In this document: positions 23,787-36,999 of the stretch, piece after piece | Position numbering within the stretch: the stretch's first letter is position 1 | Layout of the letters: each line of letters starts with the position of its first letter | NCBI GenBank assembly: GCA_964019415.1 | Contig: OZ025868.1 | Span: 3,354,643 to 3,418,642, forward strand | Origin: Ianthella basta | Taxonomy: Eukaryota > Porifera > Demospongiae > Verongiida > Ianthellidae | Reading direction: 5' to 3' | DNA: 64,000 nt | The notes under the pieces: generated by a model | Seen by the model: only the letters and a program-made list of their open reading frames with translations | Database searches by the model: none | Told to the model about the DNA's origin: nothing | Translations under genes and position numbers: made by a program

Positions 23787-26663
23787 ATGCCTACTTGTTG
23801 TCGGTGCAACGGCAACGGCAAATGCAAGAAATGCTCATGCTTTCGCTCTGGGTCTGCGTGTACGGACTGTCTGCCCCTTCGAAGAGGACACTGCGAGAAC
23901 ACTCGACAGAACTCTCGACAGGAACCCGCGATAGCTTCAGATCTGGATCCCACAGAGTATGCCTCTCAGGAGACGCCCGAATCTGACAGCGATTCCAGAG
24001 AGTCAACCATTCAGGAGGGACAGACGCCTGCCTCCGACATTCGGCAGCTACAGACCAGTCAGACCCCAGAGCAAGTTCGATCTCTCCCCCTCTTCAACCC
24101 GATGTCGTGTGATAATGCCTCTTGGCAATCCAGATCAGGCAAGGAATTCTCTGATGCCATTGATGACGCCTATTCCCAGATTGTTCACTGGAAACACAAT
24201 CTGTTCATGGTACCATCTGGATCACAGGGCAAGAGATTTGTTGGTGAGCTTGCACGCTTGTTCAATGCCCTGGTAGATGAATCTGCAATTGAAGCCTTTG
24301 CAATCAAAGCAGCCATGACCATGCCAGCACTCTTACTCCAAAGGCCAAGTGTTAAGTCCAAATCAGCTGATCACGTGAACTGCCTAAGACGTAGATTCGA
24401 CCTATGGGAGAAGGGAGATATACCGGAACTGGTCAGGGAAGGCTTGGCAATCCAAAGACAATTGCAAGGGTCTCGATCATGCAGAGATGAGAGGGAGGAA
24501 GCCCGAATTGCACGCAGGTTCTCTAAACTTATGATGGAGGGAAGGGTCAAGGCCGCTCTCCGGTACCTATCCAAGAGACAACATGCAGGACTCCTCAGAC
24601 TAGACCAACTCATGACTGAAGATACAACCTCTTCGTCCACGAAGACGGTCAGAGAGATCCTCGAGGACAAACACCCTGATGCTGCCCCTGCCTCTGCTGA
24701 TGCCATCCTCAGTATGCCCAATGAAGAGCTTGGAAGCAACAAGTTCCATCCAATCCTATTCGACAGCATAACAGCAGAAGACATTAGAGCATCTGCTCTA
24801 CGTACAGAGGGTGCTGCCGGCCCTTCGGGGCTAGACACCATGAGCTGGAGGCGCCTATGCACTGCTTTTGGTCAAAGCTCTAACGATCTCTGTCATTCCC
24901 TGGCTGCCTTTGCCAGGAAGATTAGTACCACCTATCTTGACCCATCGAGCCTGAAGGCTTACACAGCCTCCAGGCTTATCCCCTTGGACAAATGTCCTGG
25001 CGTACGGCCAATTGGGATTGGTGAAGTTTGCCGCAGGATCATTGGGAAGGTCATCATGAAGTGTGCTAAGCAGGACCTACAGCGGGCTGTGGGCTCTCTC
25101 CAACTGTGCACAGGACAAGATGCAGGCTGCGAAGCAGCTGTCCATGCTATGGCCCACATCTTCGCTCAAGATGACACAGAAGCAATGATCTTCGTTGATG
25201 CTGCAAATGCCTTCAATAGACTGAATAGACAAGTTGCTCTGCGTAACACTCAAATTGTCTGCCCAACCCTTGCCCCTGTCCTGATCAACACCTACCGCGA
25301 ACCTTCTTGGTTGTTTGTGGATGGTGAGCTCATGCTATCTAAGGAAGGTACTACCCAAGGCGATCCCTTGGCCACGGCCATGTATGCAATTGGAACCCAA
25401 CCCCTGATATGCAGACTTGATGGCATTGCTAAGCAGGTCTGGTATGCTGACGACTCTGCCGCAGGGTCAAGTATAGACAGACTTAAGGCATGGTGGGACA
25501 GGCTAAAAGAGATTGGCCCACTATATGGATACTTCCCCAAAAGCTCCAAGACTGGAATCCTAGTGAAGCAGGAAGTTGCTGAGACTGCTAAGGAAGTCTT
25601 CCAGGGCACCGGTGTCAAGATCTCCACAGAGGGTAGTAGATACCTAGGAGGTGCTATTGGCACAACACCTTTCCTAATAGACTTTGTCGAGAAGAAGGTA
25701 GAAGAGTGGACAGAAGAAGTATTAACCCTCAGTGTATTTGCCAGAACACAGCCCCATGCCGCTTATGCGGCATTTACTCATGGCCTCTCCTCCAAATGGA
25801 ACTACCTTCTGCGTCTTATGGACTTGGAAGCATTGTCAGCCTCTGAGCTGCTACAGCCACTGGAGTGCACAATTCGGTCACAGCTCATCCCCGCATTGAC
25901 TGGCCAAAACCCTCCAGGGGACTTGATGCGGGAGCTGACTGCACTTCCAGTACACTTGGGTGGACTCGGGCTAATCAATCCAAAGACATCCTCTTCGCAG
26001 ATACACATGGCCTCAAAGATGATCAGTGCTCCTTTGGTAGACCGAGTTGTGCATCAAGATCATCAACTGTCAGATTGCCATGTGGTCCAGCAGCGTGCCA
26101 AAGTAGAAGTGCAATTCAAAAGACGAGTCAACCAGCAAGAAGAGGCCTCAAGGCTGCAGAAACGGCTCCCTGCCAACCTCCAACGCTGCATGGAACTGGC
26201 ACAAGAGAAAGGAGCATCAACTTGGCTTTCTGCACTACCCATCGACAGCCATGGGTTTGCGCTGCACAAGGCGGCTTTCAAGGATGCGCTGTCACTCCGA
26301 TATGATTGGCCATTGGAGAACTCGCCATCCCATTGCAGCTGTGGCCAACCATTCAGTGTGGAGCATGCTCTGTCTTGCCCAACTGGAGGGTTCCCCTCCA
26401 TTAGGCATAATGAGGTGAGAGACATGACGGCATCCCTACTAACAGAGGTTTGTCATGGGGTGTCCACTGAACCACACCTACAACCCATGACTGGAGAGGC
26501 AATGACTCATCGATCAGCTAATGTGGAGGATGGTGCAAGACTGGATGTTGCAGTACAGGGTTTCTGGGGAGGCAGATTTGAGAAGGCATTCCTTGACATA
26601 AGGGTATTCAACCCGAGCGCCCGATCGAACCGGCAAGCCCCCCTGCAGTCCGTCTACAGGTGA
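23787..26663 (+). CDS. Reverse transcriptase of a non-LTR-type retroelement (958 aa)
   Basis: The ATG at 23787 is chosen because it opens the Cys-rich finger MPTCCRCNGNGKCKKCSC with two further Cys pairs (residues 3-37); the frame is open further upstream, but without an ATG. RT motifs: VDAANAFNRLNRQ (A, ~469), GTTQGDPLATAMYA (B, ~522), WYADDSAAG with catalytic YADD (C, ~552), GYFPKSSKT (D), YLGGAIG (E). Then a C-x-C-x7-H-x3-C knuckle (CSCGQPFSVEHALSC, ~849) and a putative restriction-like endonuclease region (ARLDVAV...LDIRVFNP, ~916-940). Finger, RT, knuckle and nuclease order suggests a site-specific-type LINE; the clade is not assigned. Same-frame, family-like sequence continues to 26975 beyond the stop, so this copy has about one break. 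Confidence 0.88.
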   Translation: MPTCCRCNGNGKCKKCSCFRSGSACTDCLPLRRGHCENTRQNSRQEPAIASDLDPTEYASQETPESDSDSRESTIQEGQTPASDIRQLQTSQTPEQVRSLPLFNPMSCDNASWQSRSGKEFSDAIDDAYSQIVHWKHNLFMVPSGSQGKRFVGELARLFNALVDESAIEAFAIKAAMTMPALLLQRPSVKSKSADHVNCLRRRFDLWEKGDIPELVREGLAIQRQLQGSRSCRDEREEARIARRFSKLMMEGRVKAALRYLSKRQHAGLLRLDQLMTEDTTSSSTKTVREILEDKHPDAAPASADAILSMPNEELGSNKFHPILFDSITAEDIRASALRTEGAAGPSGLDTMSWRRLCTAFGQSSNDLCHSLAAFARKISTTYLDPSSLKAYTASRLIPLDKCPGVRPIGIGEVCRRIIGKVIMKCAKQDLQRAVGSLQLCTGQDAGCEAAVHAMAHIFAQDDTEAMIFVDAANAFNRLNRQVALRNTQIVCPTLAPVLINTYREPSWLFVDGELMLSKEGTTQGDPLATAMYAIGTQPLICRLDGIAKQVWYADDSAAGSSIDRLKAWWDRLKEIGPLYGYFPKSSKTGILVKQEVAETAKEVFQGTGVKISTEGSRYLGGAIGTTPFLIDFVEKKVEEWTEEVLTLSVFARTQPHAAYAAFTHGLSSKWNYLLRLMDLEALSASELLQPLECTIRSQLIPALTGQNPPGDLMRELTALPVHLGGLGLINPKTSSSQIHMASKMISAPLVDRVVHQDHQLSDCHVVQQRAKVEVQFKRRVNQQEEASRLQKRLPANLQRCMELAQEKGASTWLSALPIDSHGFALHKAAFKDALSLRYDWPLENSPSHCSCGQPFSVEHALSCPTGGFPSIRHNEVRDMTASLLTEVCHGVSTEPHLQPMTGEAMTHRSANVEDGARLDVAVQGFWGGRFEKAFLDIRVFNPSARSNRQAPLQSVYR

Positions 26664-27061
26664 CATGAACTGGAGAAGAAACGCCAGTATGAACAACGGA
26701 TAAGAGAAGTGGAACATGCAACTTTCACCCCATTAGTGTTGTCATCCACAGGAGGAATGGGAAAGGCAGCATCGGTGTTCTACAAACGGCTGGCTTCAAT
26801 GATTAGCGAGAAGAGGGATGTCCCCTACAGCAAGACTATGGGATGGCTTCGCTGCCGTTTGAGTTTTGCCCTGCTCCGATGCTCCATCATGTGCATCAGA
26901 GGATCCAGATCATCCCACCTCCACCCAGTGATGGAGTCCATTGACCTTCAGCTTGCTGAGGATCAATTTCATTAACTATCTTACTAACTATCCTATTAAC
27001 TATTTTGCATAAGATACACTATGAGCTTTGTGTTCCATCAAAGTGTTAGTGCCTCATGTGA
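26664..27061 (+). mobile_element. 3' end of the RT element: C-terminal tail and 3' UTR
   Basis: 26664-26975 continues the RT frame (for example EVEHATFTPLVLSSTGG and WLRCRLSFALLRCSIMC) to a TAA. It is followed by about 85 bp of UTR ending in 'gtgcctcatgtg'. The end is fixed by a second copy at 51217-51297, where the same text is followed by AAAAAA (complement strand). Confidence 0.75.
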
Positions 27062-27759
27062 CTAGTCTTGCAATTGCATAGAAGAAACTATAATATTATA
27101 CTAGTTGTAGCTGTATATTTTACAATATGGATATTGTGAATTATTAGTTGTAAAAGTTATGATTCAACACAGCCTTGTATGTTAACACTAGTACTCATAC
27201 TTGCATGCCTCAATTATGTGTGTGTATATGCACACACATACATATATTGCACGTGCACACGGCACATGCATGGGTGTACTTTCTGCTTACATATATGAGG
27301 CAACACAGATGTATGGTTTAGGGGACCATAAGGGAACTTCGTGGCGTGTATATAGTGCAAGCAAGGTCAAATTCACAGGACGTGCAGCCATGAAGGCTCT
27401 GTGTATGGTAGAGTCCCTTTCATCCTGTGTGTATATGGTATACCAAGACCATTTTCGTATATACATTAGCCAGTATAATGCATAGCTTTAATTGGTTTCA
27501 TGATAAGTTAGACTATAACGGTCCACAAATGGTTTAGGCATTATAGCTACGTATTCATGGTCATAATAGACCTATCGTCACGTGCGATCACTCAAGTCAT
27601 GCTTCATATGATTGTACACCTTTGTGCATGGTCAAAATGTCCTACTGCTGCAATTATTACTATTGCAAATTTAACATGTTTTGCTACATGTTTTGCATGC
27701 TTTGCTTTCCTGACATTTCTTACACCTTTACACACATCCAACTATTATCCCCACAGCTG
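27062..27759. other. Non-coding stretch between retroelements
   Basis: No convincing gene; only short open frames with low-complexity residues. Several alternating 'acacacatacatat' and TATA-rich spots. Confidence 0.5.
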
Positions 27760-28284
27760 GCAAACTGGATCCCTGATGGGAAGGGGGGTGGGTCATACAG
27801 TACACTCTGTCCAAGGCCCAACAACATATAGCATCACTGATGGCAAAAGAAGCAAGACTGTTCATGTGAACCAATTGCAACGCCGCATTCAACCAGACCC
27901 TAAAACCCCCAGCCAAGAACTCATCACTACCTGGCAACCACCACTGTTTCATCTTGACATTGCTAGTGATGACCCTCCCCCAGAACCACGGTACCCCACT
28001 TGCATTTGTAGGCCCCCTGACCGCCTTCAGCTATAGCTCGAGACGAGATTGTACTGAGAGGGGCGAATGTAACAGTTTCATGTTTGGGGTATGAACCTGC
28101 AAGATTGTCAAGCGGCAAAACAGCTACAACATGACAGGAGATGATAGCTGCATGTATGATCTAGAACTTTCTTAGAGCTAACCTATATAAGAACTGATGT
28201 ATTGAACCTTGCTTTTTTGTTGAGCTGTGAATTGAGAAGAAGCTAACTCATTGATCCGTGAATTTTGAGTCCTGTACGACTACA
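27760..28284 (+). mobile_element. Fossil 3' end of a Ty3/Gypsy-type LTR element
   Basis: A partial, 5'-truncated relic. It keeps the tail of a pol region of integrase C-terminal type (TYSITDGKRSKTVHVNQL and a final RYPTCICRPPDRLQL), a purine tract at 28056-28067, and one LTR of about 217 bp starting TGTAACAG at 28068, with a TATATAAG box near 28182. The right LTR edge is blurred by CA repeats. No second LTR is in the window. Age cannot be given without an LTR pair. Confidence 0.72.
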
Positions 28285-28295
28285 CACACATTGAA

Positions 28296-28690
28296 TACTT
28301 GTGTGTGTGTGTGGGGGGGGGGGGGGGAGGGAGGATAGAGCTTCACAATCTTCAAGGTGCGAAGGCAATTGACCCCTCCGAATCCACTACCAACAGCCTG
28401 CCTGGTGTTGGGTTTGGGCAAGACTTGTGGTGGGTTCATAGAGGCGGAGCCTATGGTGGGTTGTACGGTGGCTTTCTCGAGTTAATCTGCAAGGAAACTG
28501 CAATTAGCTGCTGTTTCATTCGAAGAAACATTTCTGCGCAAACCACCTCCGAAGAGTTGTCAATATACCCATTTCCCTTTGCTTTGTTTAAACTTCGAAC
28601 CTTTCTAGGCAGAAACTCACTTCAGAGTCGTCTGCCATTTTAACATGATATTCCGTTATTCCATATTTCGTGTTTTAAAGACTTTCAACT
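28296..28690. repeat. Dispersed repeat, copy 1 (poly-G start)
   Basis: Begins with (TG)n/poly-G and 'agagcttcacaatcttcaag' and ends 'cgtctgccattttaa' plus 'attccgttattcc'. A direct diverged copy lies at 30795-31290. No gene. Confidence 0.7.
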
Positions 28691-28974
28691 TGTGTATTAC
28701 CAGTTTGTAACATACCTGGTATACACAGCATTCATGTGAACAACAATGGGGAACTGTCTAGAATGCAGGAAATGTTACGCTTGCATACACTAGCTGGATC
28801 TTTCCATCCTCTTGAACCATTGTTAGAATGACAGTCACAGTGGGTTTGTGGTCCCAAGTCATCTTCCAAAAGTCCGAAATGGTGTCGGGGGTGGGACCTT
28901 GGGGTGAAAGTGTTGATGCATTTTGTAAACGATGCTGTGAACTTGTTGCAAGAGCTCACGGATCCAGTTTGTTT

Positions 28975-29095
28975 AAATGTGCATGCGTGCGTGCGCGTGT
29001 GTGTGTGCACGTGTGTGTGTGCGCGTGTGTGTGTGCACGTGTGTGTGTGTGTGCATGTGCGTGTGTGCGTGCATGCGTGTGTGCGTGCGTGCGCT
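28975..29095. repeat. TG/CG alternating tract
   Basis: About 115 bp of TG with regularly spaced GTGCGCGTG and GTGCACGTG steps; strong Z-DNA-type alternation. Flanks (28700-28970 and 29100-29330) show no gene. Confidence 0.85.
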
Positions 29096-29340
29096 AACAT
29101 TTGCCTTTACTGTGCACAAAATTAAAGGGTTACAAAAATGTTTAAACCATAATACCTCTAAGGTGGTAGCAGTGGCTTAAGTGATCAGCTTTGAATCTTG
29201 TCATTCTAAGTCGAAGCAATGATTAGTTTATACACAGTACATCACTCAATGAGTGCATCATGTACACTTATGTGCGATGACTCATGCAATGTTCATGCAT
29301 TCACGCTTGTATTTTCAGACTGTCCTGTAATTTGCTTCAA

Positions 29341-29615
29341 TCAGCGACGATCTTCCACTGCTCTTCGTGGGTATTCATTATCATCATCATCAGCTAAATT
29401 TTGCACCACTTTCTGCATGGATCTAGTCATCTCCGCAGTAACTTGTCTAGGCACTGTCATCTTGCAGTACGTACAATCTACTGTCCCGTCATGGCGATAT
29501 CTTTTACCCACTTCGACTTCACTGTTGAAGCCAATAGATATTGTTGTGGCAACCTGTTTCTCATCCTTGGTATTTCTTTCTGCTCCTGAGGTATTACTAA
29601 CCATAACAAGTCCAT
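29341..29615 (-). CDS. Hypothetical small protein (~87 aa)
   Basis: The frame from the ATG at 29604 reads ERNTKDEKQVATTISIGF, then GTVDCTYCKMTVPRQ and an acidic DDDDNEYPRR end. A CxxC and balanced composition are suggestive of an exon, perhaps of a transposon-type zinc finger, but no family is recognised. Neighbouring sequence offers no clear partner exon. Low confidence. Confidence 0.25.
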
Positions 29616-29699
29616 GTTGTGAGCTGTGCTGGATGTCCCTGGCCCTAATAATGAACAGCAGGATAACAGCCAGTAATGATTACCAATGAAACATGCGGG

Positions 29700-30100
29700 A
29701 TAACGTACAACATGTTAAAATACAGCATTTGTATGTGCAGTAGACTCACATGTTGCTGAATCCTGCCTTAGCTGCCTTAGCTGCTGTGACAGACAATTAT
29801 TTTGAAGTTAATAGACAAGAAGACTGTATAGGTAGTCTCACTACGTAGGTGCAGCGATGCACTGCAGTGAAAAATATTGGCTTTATATACGTAGCTGTAA
29901 TAGCTTCCTGAGAGCTATTTATAGCACAGTGTAGCAGATGATGTAATGGTGTGGGCTGTTTACTATTCACCATACTACAGTTACTGAATCATCAGAGTAC
30001 CAGTATACAGTAGAAAGGTGGAGGGAGGGAGTAGGAGAGGGTGTGCAGGTGCTTATATACTCAGCAGCCATATATTGGTTGATTCCCAACTAAGAGGAGA
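29700..30100. other. Non-coding stretch
   Basis: Nothing gene-like seen; AT-rich with short direct repeats. Confidence 0.4.
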
Positions 30101-30104
30101 CTCT

Positions 30105-30730
<626 letters not shown>

Positions 30731-30794
30731 TGCACTGCATGAGTGTACCAATAGCTACATGCATAGAATGGCTCTGTGAAATGCTAGTGTACTT

Positions 30795-31312
30795 GTGTGT
30801 GTGAGGGGGGGGGCAGAATAGAGCCACACAATCTTCAAGGTGGAAGGGCAATTCACCCCCCCCCCCCCCCTACACACACAAACCTTCAATTGATCCCTCC
30901 ACCTCCCCTACCAAAAGCCTACCTGGTGCTGGGTGTGGGAACGGGATATGTGGTATGCACGTGCTATCGTTGCGTCGGGACATAAGATAGGATGAATCTC
31001 TACTTCGGCGAGCGACAGAGGCTCTGCCGTTGGATAGTGGGTTGTACGAGTTTTTTGTGCGAGGAAACTGCGATTAGCTGCTGTTTACATTCAAAGAAGC
31101 ATTTATGCGCAAAAAATTTCCAAAAAGTTGTCAATATACTCATTTCCCTTCATTCCGTTCGAAATTCGAACCTTTCTGGGCAGAAGCACACGCCAGCGAG
31201 ACTTGTTTGCATACGAGTCGTCCGCCATTTTAATATTATCTAATTCCGTTATTCCGCTATTCCGTTATTCCGCTATTCCGCTATTCCGTTATTCCGTATT
31301 CCGCGTTTAGTA
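30795..31312. repeat. Dispersed repeat, copy 2, ending in an ATTCC minisatellite
   Basis: Diverged direct copy of 28296-28690. It ends in about 70 bp of 'attccgttattccgct'-type 8/16-bp repeats (31241-31312). No gene. Confidence 0.7.
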
Positions 31313-31317
31313 ATGCC

Positions 31318-31954
<637 letters not shown>

Positions 31955-32436
31955 TGTGGTCAGTTGAGTTGGTGCCAAAAGTTCAATCCAAAGTAAGACA
32001 CAGCAGTACTGCCAGTAAACTGTAACACAAACACAATAACTTCTGTTCACTTTCAACATTACATCATTCACAAATATGCCATAATTATACTCACACGGCA
32101 CCTCACTTGCTATAGTATTTATAGTATTGCTGGGGACGGGGGGGGCACATGCATTATTGATTGCATTATGCATAATTAAGTTTTGATGGAAATCAACGGG
32201 AGCTATACACCCTCTTAGGAGTGACATAGGCTGCACAGCAGATACAATTGACTTCAAGGACTTCAAGTATTGAGCATCAAAAGACTGATTCTTTGTAGTC
32301 CACAGTATGCACGGTACGTATACGATGAGTTGGCTGTTACATGACTCCCACGATTAGTACATATTACATGAGTATCACATGACTATCACATGACTTCCCT
32401 GCAGGTGTGACCTGTCAGGTGAGGTCCAGCATGGAG

Positions 32437-32437
<1 letters not shown>

Positions 32438-32529
<92 letters not shown>

Positions 32530-32543
32530 GTGTGTGTGTGTGC
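32438..32543. repeat. (TG)n inside SRPRA copy D exon 3
   Basis: About 106 bp TG; the same breakpoint as 14973. Confidence 0.95.
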
Positions 32544-32883
32544 AGGACAGTGCTTCTGCTTGCTGCATTTTTTGTATTCATGTACAGTACATACTGTACA
32601 TATGTCTGTGCTGTTTGGAGGAATTTGAGCACTTGTCCTTTTCTCTGATCCTCTGTCTCCTATGGTGTGCATTTGGATGTTGGAGAACAACTTTCGTGTG
32701 ATGATGGCTGCCTGTGACACCTTCCGCTCTGGGGCTGTGCAGCAGTTGCGGACCCACGTAAAGCACCTCTCCTCCCTCCACCCTCCAAAGACTACCCACA
32801 GGGCCACCACAGGTGGTTCTTGTTGAACAAGGCTACGGGAAGGATGCAGCTGGGATTGCCATGTCAGCTATTCACTCTGGTAT

Positions 32884-33010
<127 letters not shown>

Positions 33011-33273
33011 ATGTACATCTGTACCACTGGTCCTGTTCCATTAATGAAATCCATCTCTGGTCATGTGCACTGTAGCTCGTCAGCAACGCATTGATGTGGT
33101 GTTGGTGGACACTGCTGGCAGAATGCAGGACAACGAGCCACTCATGAGGGCACTGGCAAAGGTACAGTGGCTAGTGCGAGTGTGTGGGCTAAGCACGTAT
33201 ACTCACATTAGTAGAGATTGGAGCATTAGTAAGTGCGTGTGGTAAGGTGTGTTGTGTTGTGGTCAGAGTAGTG

Positions 33274-33450
33274 CAGTGAAACCTGTCTAAGCTGGTCACT
33301 GTATCATGCAACCGCCTCTCTAAAACAGCCAGCCTCCCTGCCTCCAAATAGCTCTATAACATTGCAATCTACCTCTGTAAAGCAGGCCATCTCCCTATTG
33401 AGTCAGTTAGAACTGGCCAGCAGGTGGCTGTCTTGACAGGTCTCACTGTA
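33274..33450. mobile_element. MITE-like repeat, intron 5 of SRPRA copy D
   Basis: Third orthologous copy of the element at 2237-2414. Confidence 0.75.
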
Positions 33451-33780
33451 CCCCTTCTGCGATAATGCCATGATAGAGGTTTGAAGAGTATGCTCACATG
33501 CAGTGTGTTCATTGTGAGGTTACAGTGCTGTGTGTCAATCGCTGTCATCCTCACAAACCCTCTACTCAAGTTTCCTCTTCCTCACCCACTAATGTTTGCC
33601 TCCAGCTTATCCAAGTCAATGTTCCTGACCTGGTCTTGTTTGTTGGAGAGGCTCTGGTGGGCAATGAGGCTGTAGACCAGCTTTCCAAGTTCAATCGTGC
33701 TCTAGCGGATCACTCTGATGCACAGGACCCTTGGCTCATTGATGGGATACTCCTCACTAAGTTTGACACCATTGATGATA

Positions 33781-33820
<40 letters not shown>

Positions 33821-33882
33821 CCTCCTACAGTGACCTCAAGAGCCTCAACGTGCAGTCAGTGGTACAGGCACTGCTCAGCTGA

Positions 33883-34650
33883 GAGGACAGAGTGCCCCAC
33901 AGTGCAATATACATACAAGGTTAAAGCCTAGCCTAGTGGTGAATGCTGATAGTTTATATAGTTTAAGTAATTTGTAAACTGCTATATTATGTATTTACAT
34001 ATGTACAGCTGTGATACTGCATTACGATTATACTCAATATCTGTACAATATATAAGGAGGCTATAGCTTGCTACACTTTGAAAGTACTGTATAAGTTGGT
34101 ATACATATATACCGGTACTTGTGTAGCATAGTTGTGTAGTGCCTGCATGCATACAGCTATAGTGTGCACAATGATGCCACGCATGTAAACACACATTAAA
34201 CAGGCAGCCCACAGCTGATTCAACATTGATCAATCATAGCGCTGCCATGCAATCTAGCTGGAGGGAAGCATTCATTCTCCACCTGCTAAAGCTCTACGTA
34301 CACCATTAACCAGTAGCACTAAGGTGTGTTCACTAGGACAGCTCAGAGTGAGAGGGTCGAAGTATATAAAAGGAAATTGCCACACAGCTGCAGCTGCAAA
34401 TAAAACCTGGACCTACGCTCGATCGTGCAGTTTCAGTTGCACTTATTCTGGCAGTGACTGTATTTGCCCTTCCTCTCCTCCCTCAATTCCTGGCTGTGTG
34501 GCTAATAATATCCCTTTCTTTCCTCCCAACCCCCAGTGAGCTCGGGAGCACCTCTTAGTTATGTGTACAGTCACTTAAGAATCACCTTTCACATGCAAGC
34601 AATATAATGATATTTATACAATCATAGTGCATGTATGTTTACATTCACAT
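33883..34650. other. SRPRA copy D flank, then unique sequence with a TATA-like box
   Basis: 33883-34330 is related to 3115-3400. Around 34363-34373 is TATATAAAAGG. The region to its right to 34539 is open and Cys-rich (SCSFSCTYSGSDCICP), but has no ATG after the box. It could be a promoter and first exon; support is weak. Confidence 0.3.
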
Positions 34651-34880
34651 TACAGTGGAACATGTCTAGAATGGTCACTGCATGTGCAAGGCATGCAGCC
34701 ACCTCTCTAAAACGTACAGCCAGCCTATCTCCCTATAGCCCCAATCAGCACTAAAGCATTGTATAATCTACCTGTGTAGAGTAGCCACCTCTCCATACCT
34801 ATACTAGTGCATACATTAAAATGCAACCAGCCTCGCTTGAATGTATATAGCTAGCTATTTCAGTAAAGTACAGTGCATGA
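34651..34880. mobile_element. MITE-like repeat, left part
   Basis: Begins 'tacagtggaacatgtctaga' and follows the family interior; the right end is not clear. Confidence 0.5.
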
Positions 34881-35002
34881 GCGTAACTCGGCCAGGGCAA
34901 GTACATTTTGGGCAATAGAACTGTAATCTGCTTTCACTGGCTGTCAGAAAGAATTCAAAGGGATAGCAAGCCATGCTGACGAAGCACTGGATGGCAATCG
35001 AC

Positions 35003-35543
35003 GGCTACAGTGATCATTACCATCTACATCAGAGTGAGTGCAGCTGTTTACAAGTGGAGCCGAAGCAACAATGAACAATACTGTGGACTAAGTGCCAAGT
35101 GTATCTACAAAATTTATCTTGTACTCACTCTTCTTGCACTGCTTGTCTTTGGCATTACATGTTACATTGTGGTCCTCACTTTTGAATGTAGCCAGCGGCC
35201 AACTGCATTAATGAATAATCCATCATACATTGTATACACTGCATATGGAACTGCACCCTTTATGCTGGTTCTCCCTTTACTCCCCATCATGCTTTCGCTT
35301 GGTAAGCATTGCAATCAAGAGGAATACATCAGCTATTGCATACATCAATTGCCTGATTGTGAGGATGACCGCGATGTACATGTGGAGCCAACAAATGACC
35401 AAGAGGAACCCGTGCAATCTGACCATGAACCTGGGGTAGACAGGCGTAGTTCAACTCCTGATCAAGCAGAGGGAACACAGCTTGTAGTCTACAGTGATAA
35501 CACCACATCATATTGTACGTTTACAACTGGGTCAATTCAGTAA
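35003..35543 (+). pseudogene. C-terminal half of the multi-pass membrane protein gene
   Basis: Homology to 57139-57669 begins abruptly at 'ggctacagtgatcatt'. The open frame reads IRVSAAVYKWSRSNNEQYCG, two hydrophobic segments, and the acidic tail ending NTTSYCTFTTGSIQ. It is more diverged from the other copies (for example FECSQRPTALMNN for VELSRPAASLNN) yet frame-intact, so it is an older fragment or an exon of a gene whose 5' part is lost. Confidence 0.65.
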
Positions 35544-35606
35544 AGATGAGCAAACTGTAACATTATTATTACTGCATTCTGCATGCATGTTTAAAGATGA
35601 AATTGC

Positions 35607-35608
<2 letters not shown>

Positions 35609-35657
<49 letters not shown>
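35609..35657. repeat. (CA)n microsatellite
   Basis: 49 bp of CA in the 3' flank shared with the membrane gene copies. Confidence 0.95.
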
Positions 35658-35659
<2 letters not shown>

Positions 35660-35661
<2 letters not shown>

Positions 35662-36466
35662 TGCATGGAAGTATAGTCTATACAGGTGCTGACCACATTA
35701 GTACCATATGAATGCATTTATCCGTGTTTATATAAGTATTTCCCATCTCTTTATAAGTTCATTCATTCAAGTTTGACCATTCTTGTAGTGTCAATTTCTT
35801 GTTTGATTTCATGTCGCACCTTTAATATTATAGCCCTCATTTACATTACCCATTTACAATGTCTTATAAGTTGTCCCCTTGCTGTAATGGCACCTGTTGT
35901 ATTGGTATGTATACTTACATAATTCTCTCCAAATATAGGGCAGGAGTATGTGCATATGTGCATGAGGGTGTTCCTAACCCTAATGTATGTGTCTCAATTA
36001 GGCATTAATTGTTCATGCACTCACTATGCTGTCCTCCCGTATGCATAAACACACTCACACAAGACTCACAGTGTGCACATACTGTATAGTACAATATAAA
36101 CTTTTCAAAACAACTGACTCAGCAAGCCAGTGCATCATGACTCAGCTCTATGTAGTTTAGAATTGGGATTCTGCACCCACTAAATTGTTGTAATGAAAGC
36201 CCACTCTTCACACAGCACCAGCAGCTCAGCAGTCATGCTCCACTGGATCCAGATGTACCCCCTGTAGTACAGTAGATGGGTCTTCTACCACAACAGACAC
36301 ATGATTCCCCACCCAGTACATGCAGCAGGCATCACAACAGAGCACACTCCTAAGGACCCTGCATTCATAATTAATGCCACTGCTGTAGAAATGCACAGAT
36401 TATGAAGACTGTATTGCTGAAGATTGACCTGTACCACCGTGGTGTGTTTGTTGTGTGTGTGTGTGC

Positions 36467-36542
<76 letters not shown>

Positions 36543-36950
36543 ATGTGTGTGTTTCTATATGTGCCTGTTCGTGTGTATGTGCATTTGTCTGTGAATATCG
36601 CTGTTGCATATGTTTGTACAGTTAACATTAGAACCCATTACAGGTAGGAGCTGCCATATCAATGAGTTGCAAGCTGCAATGATGGTTAAATTCATGGCCT
36701 TCCTGGAGAGAAGTGTGGAGAGATGGTGCATGTGATTGCTGGAAGGGGGTGGCTCACACACGCACACACAGTCACATGAGCACATGCACGCACGTACACA
36801 CCCACATGTGCACATGCACACCCACCCACCCACATGCATGTATGTATACCCACACCTTCAATGACACACTGTGACACAGCACAGCATGGACTACCAACAC
36901 TAGTAAACACCAATGTTCCCCAGGTGCTACCCCCCCCCCCCCCCCCCCCC
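35660..36950. repeat. 1.3-kb segmental duplicate of 60740-61990
   Basis: Near-identical direct copies; a diverged third lies at 57780-58490. It contains a (TG)n tract (36451-36545) and a 20-bp trace of the SRPRA last-exon start (about 36643-36664, 'taggagctgccatatcaatga'). No gene; a poly-C run lies at 36930-36950. Confidence 0.75.
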
Positions 36951-36999
36951 CAGTATATCCACCAGCTGAACAGAATACAGAGCCATGCATACACACTCA

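Noticed and set aside
28068-28284. Whole LTR element
   Set aside because: Only one LTR and the tail of a pol region are visible; it is a fragment.
29219-29689. 156-codon + strand ORF
   Set aside because: Overlaps the - strand frame that has better composition; no splice or family support. Neither is firm.
35010-35543. Complete short membrane protein gene
   Set aside because: Homology starts mid-gene without a start codon in a good context; better read as a truncated copy.
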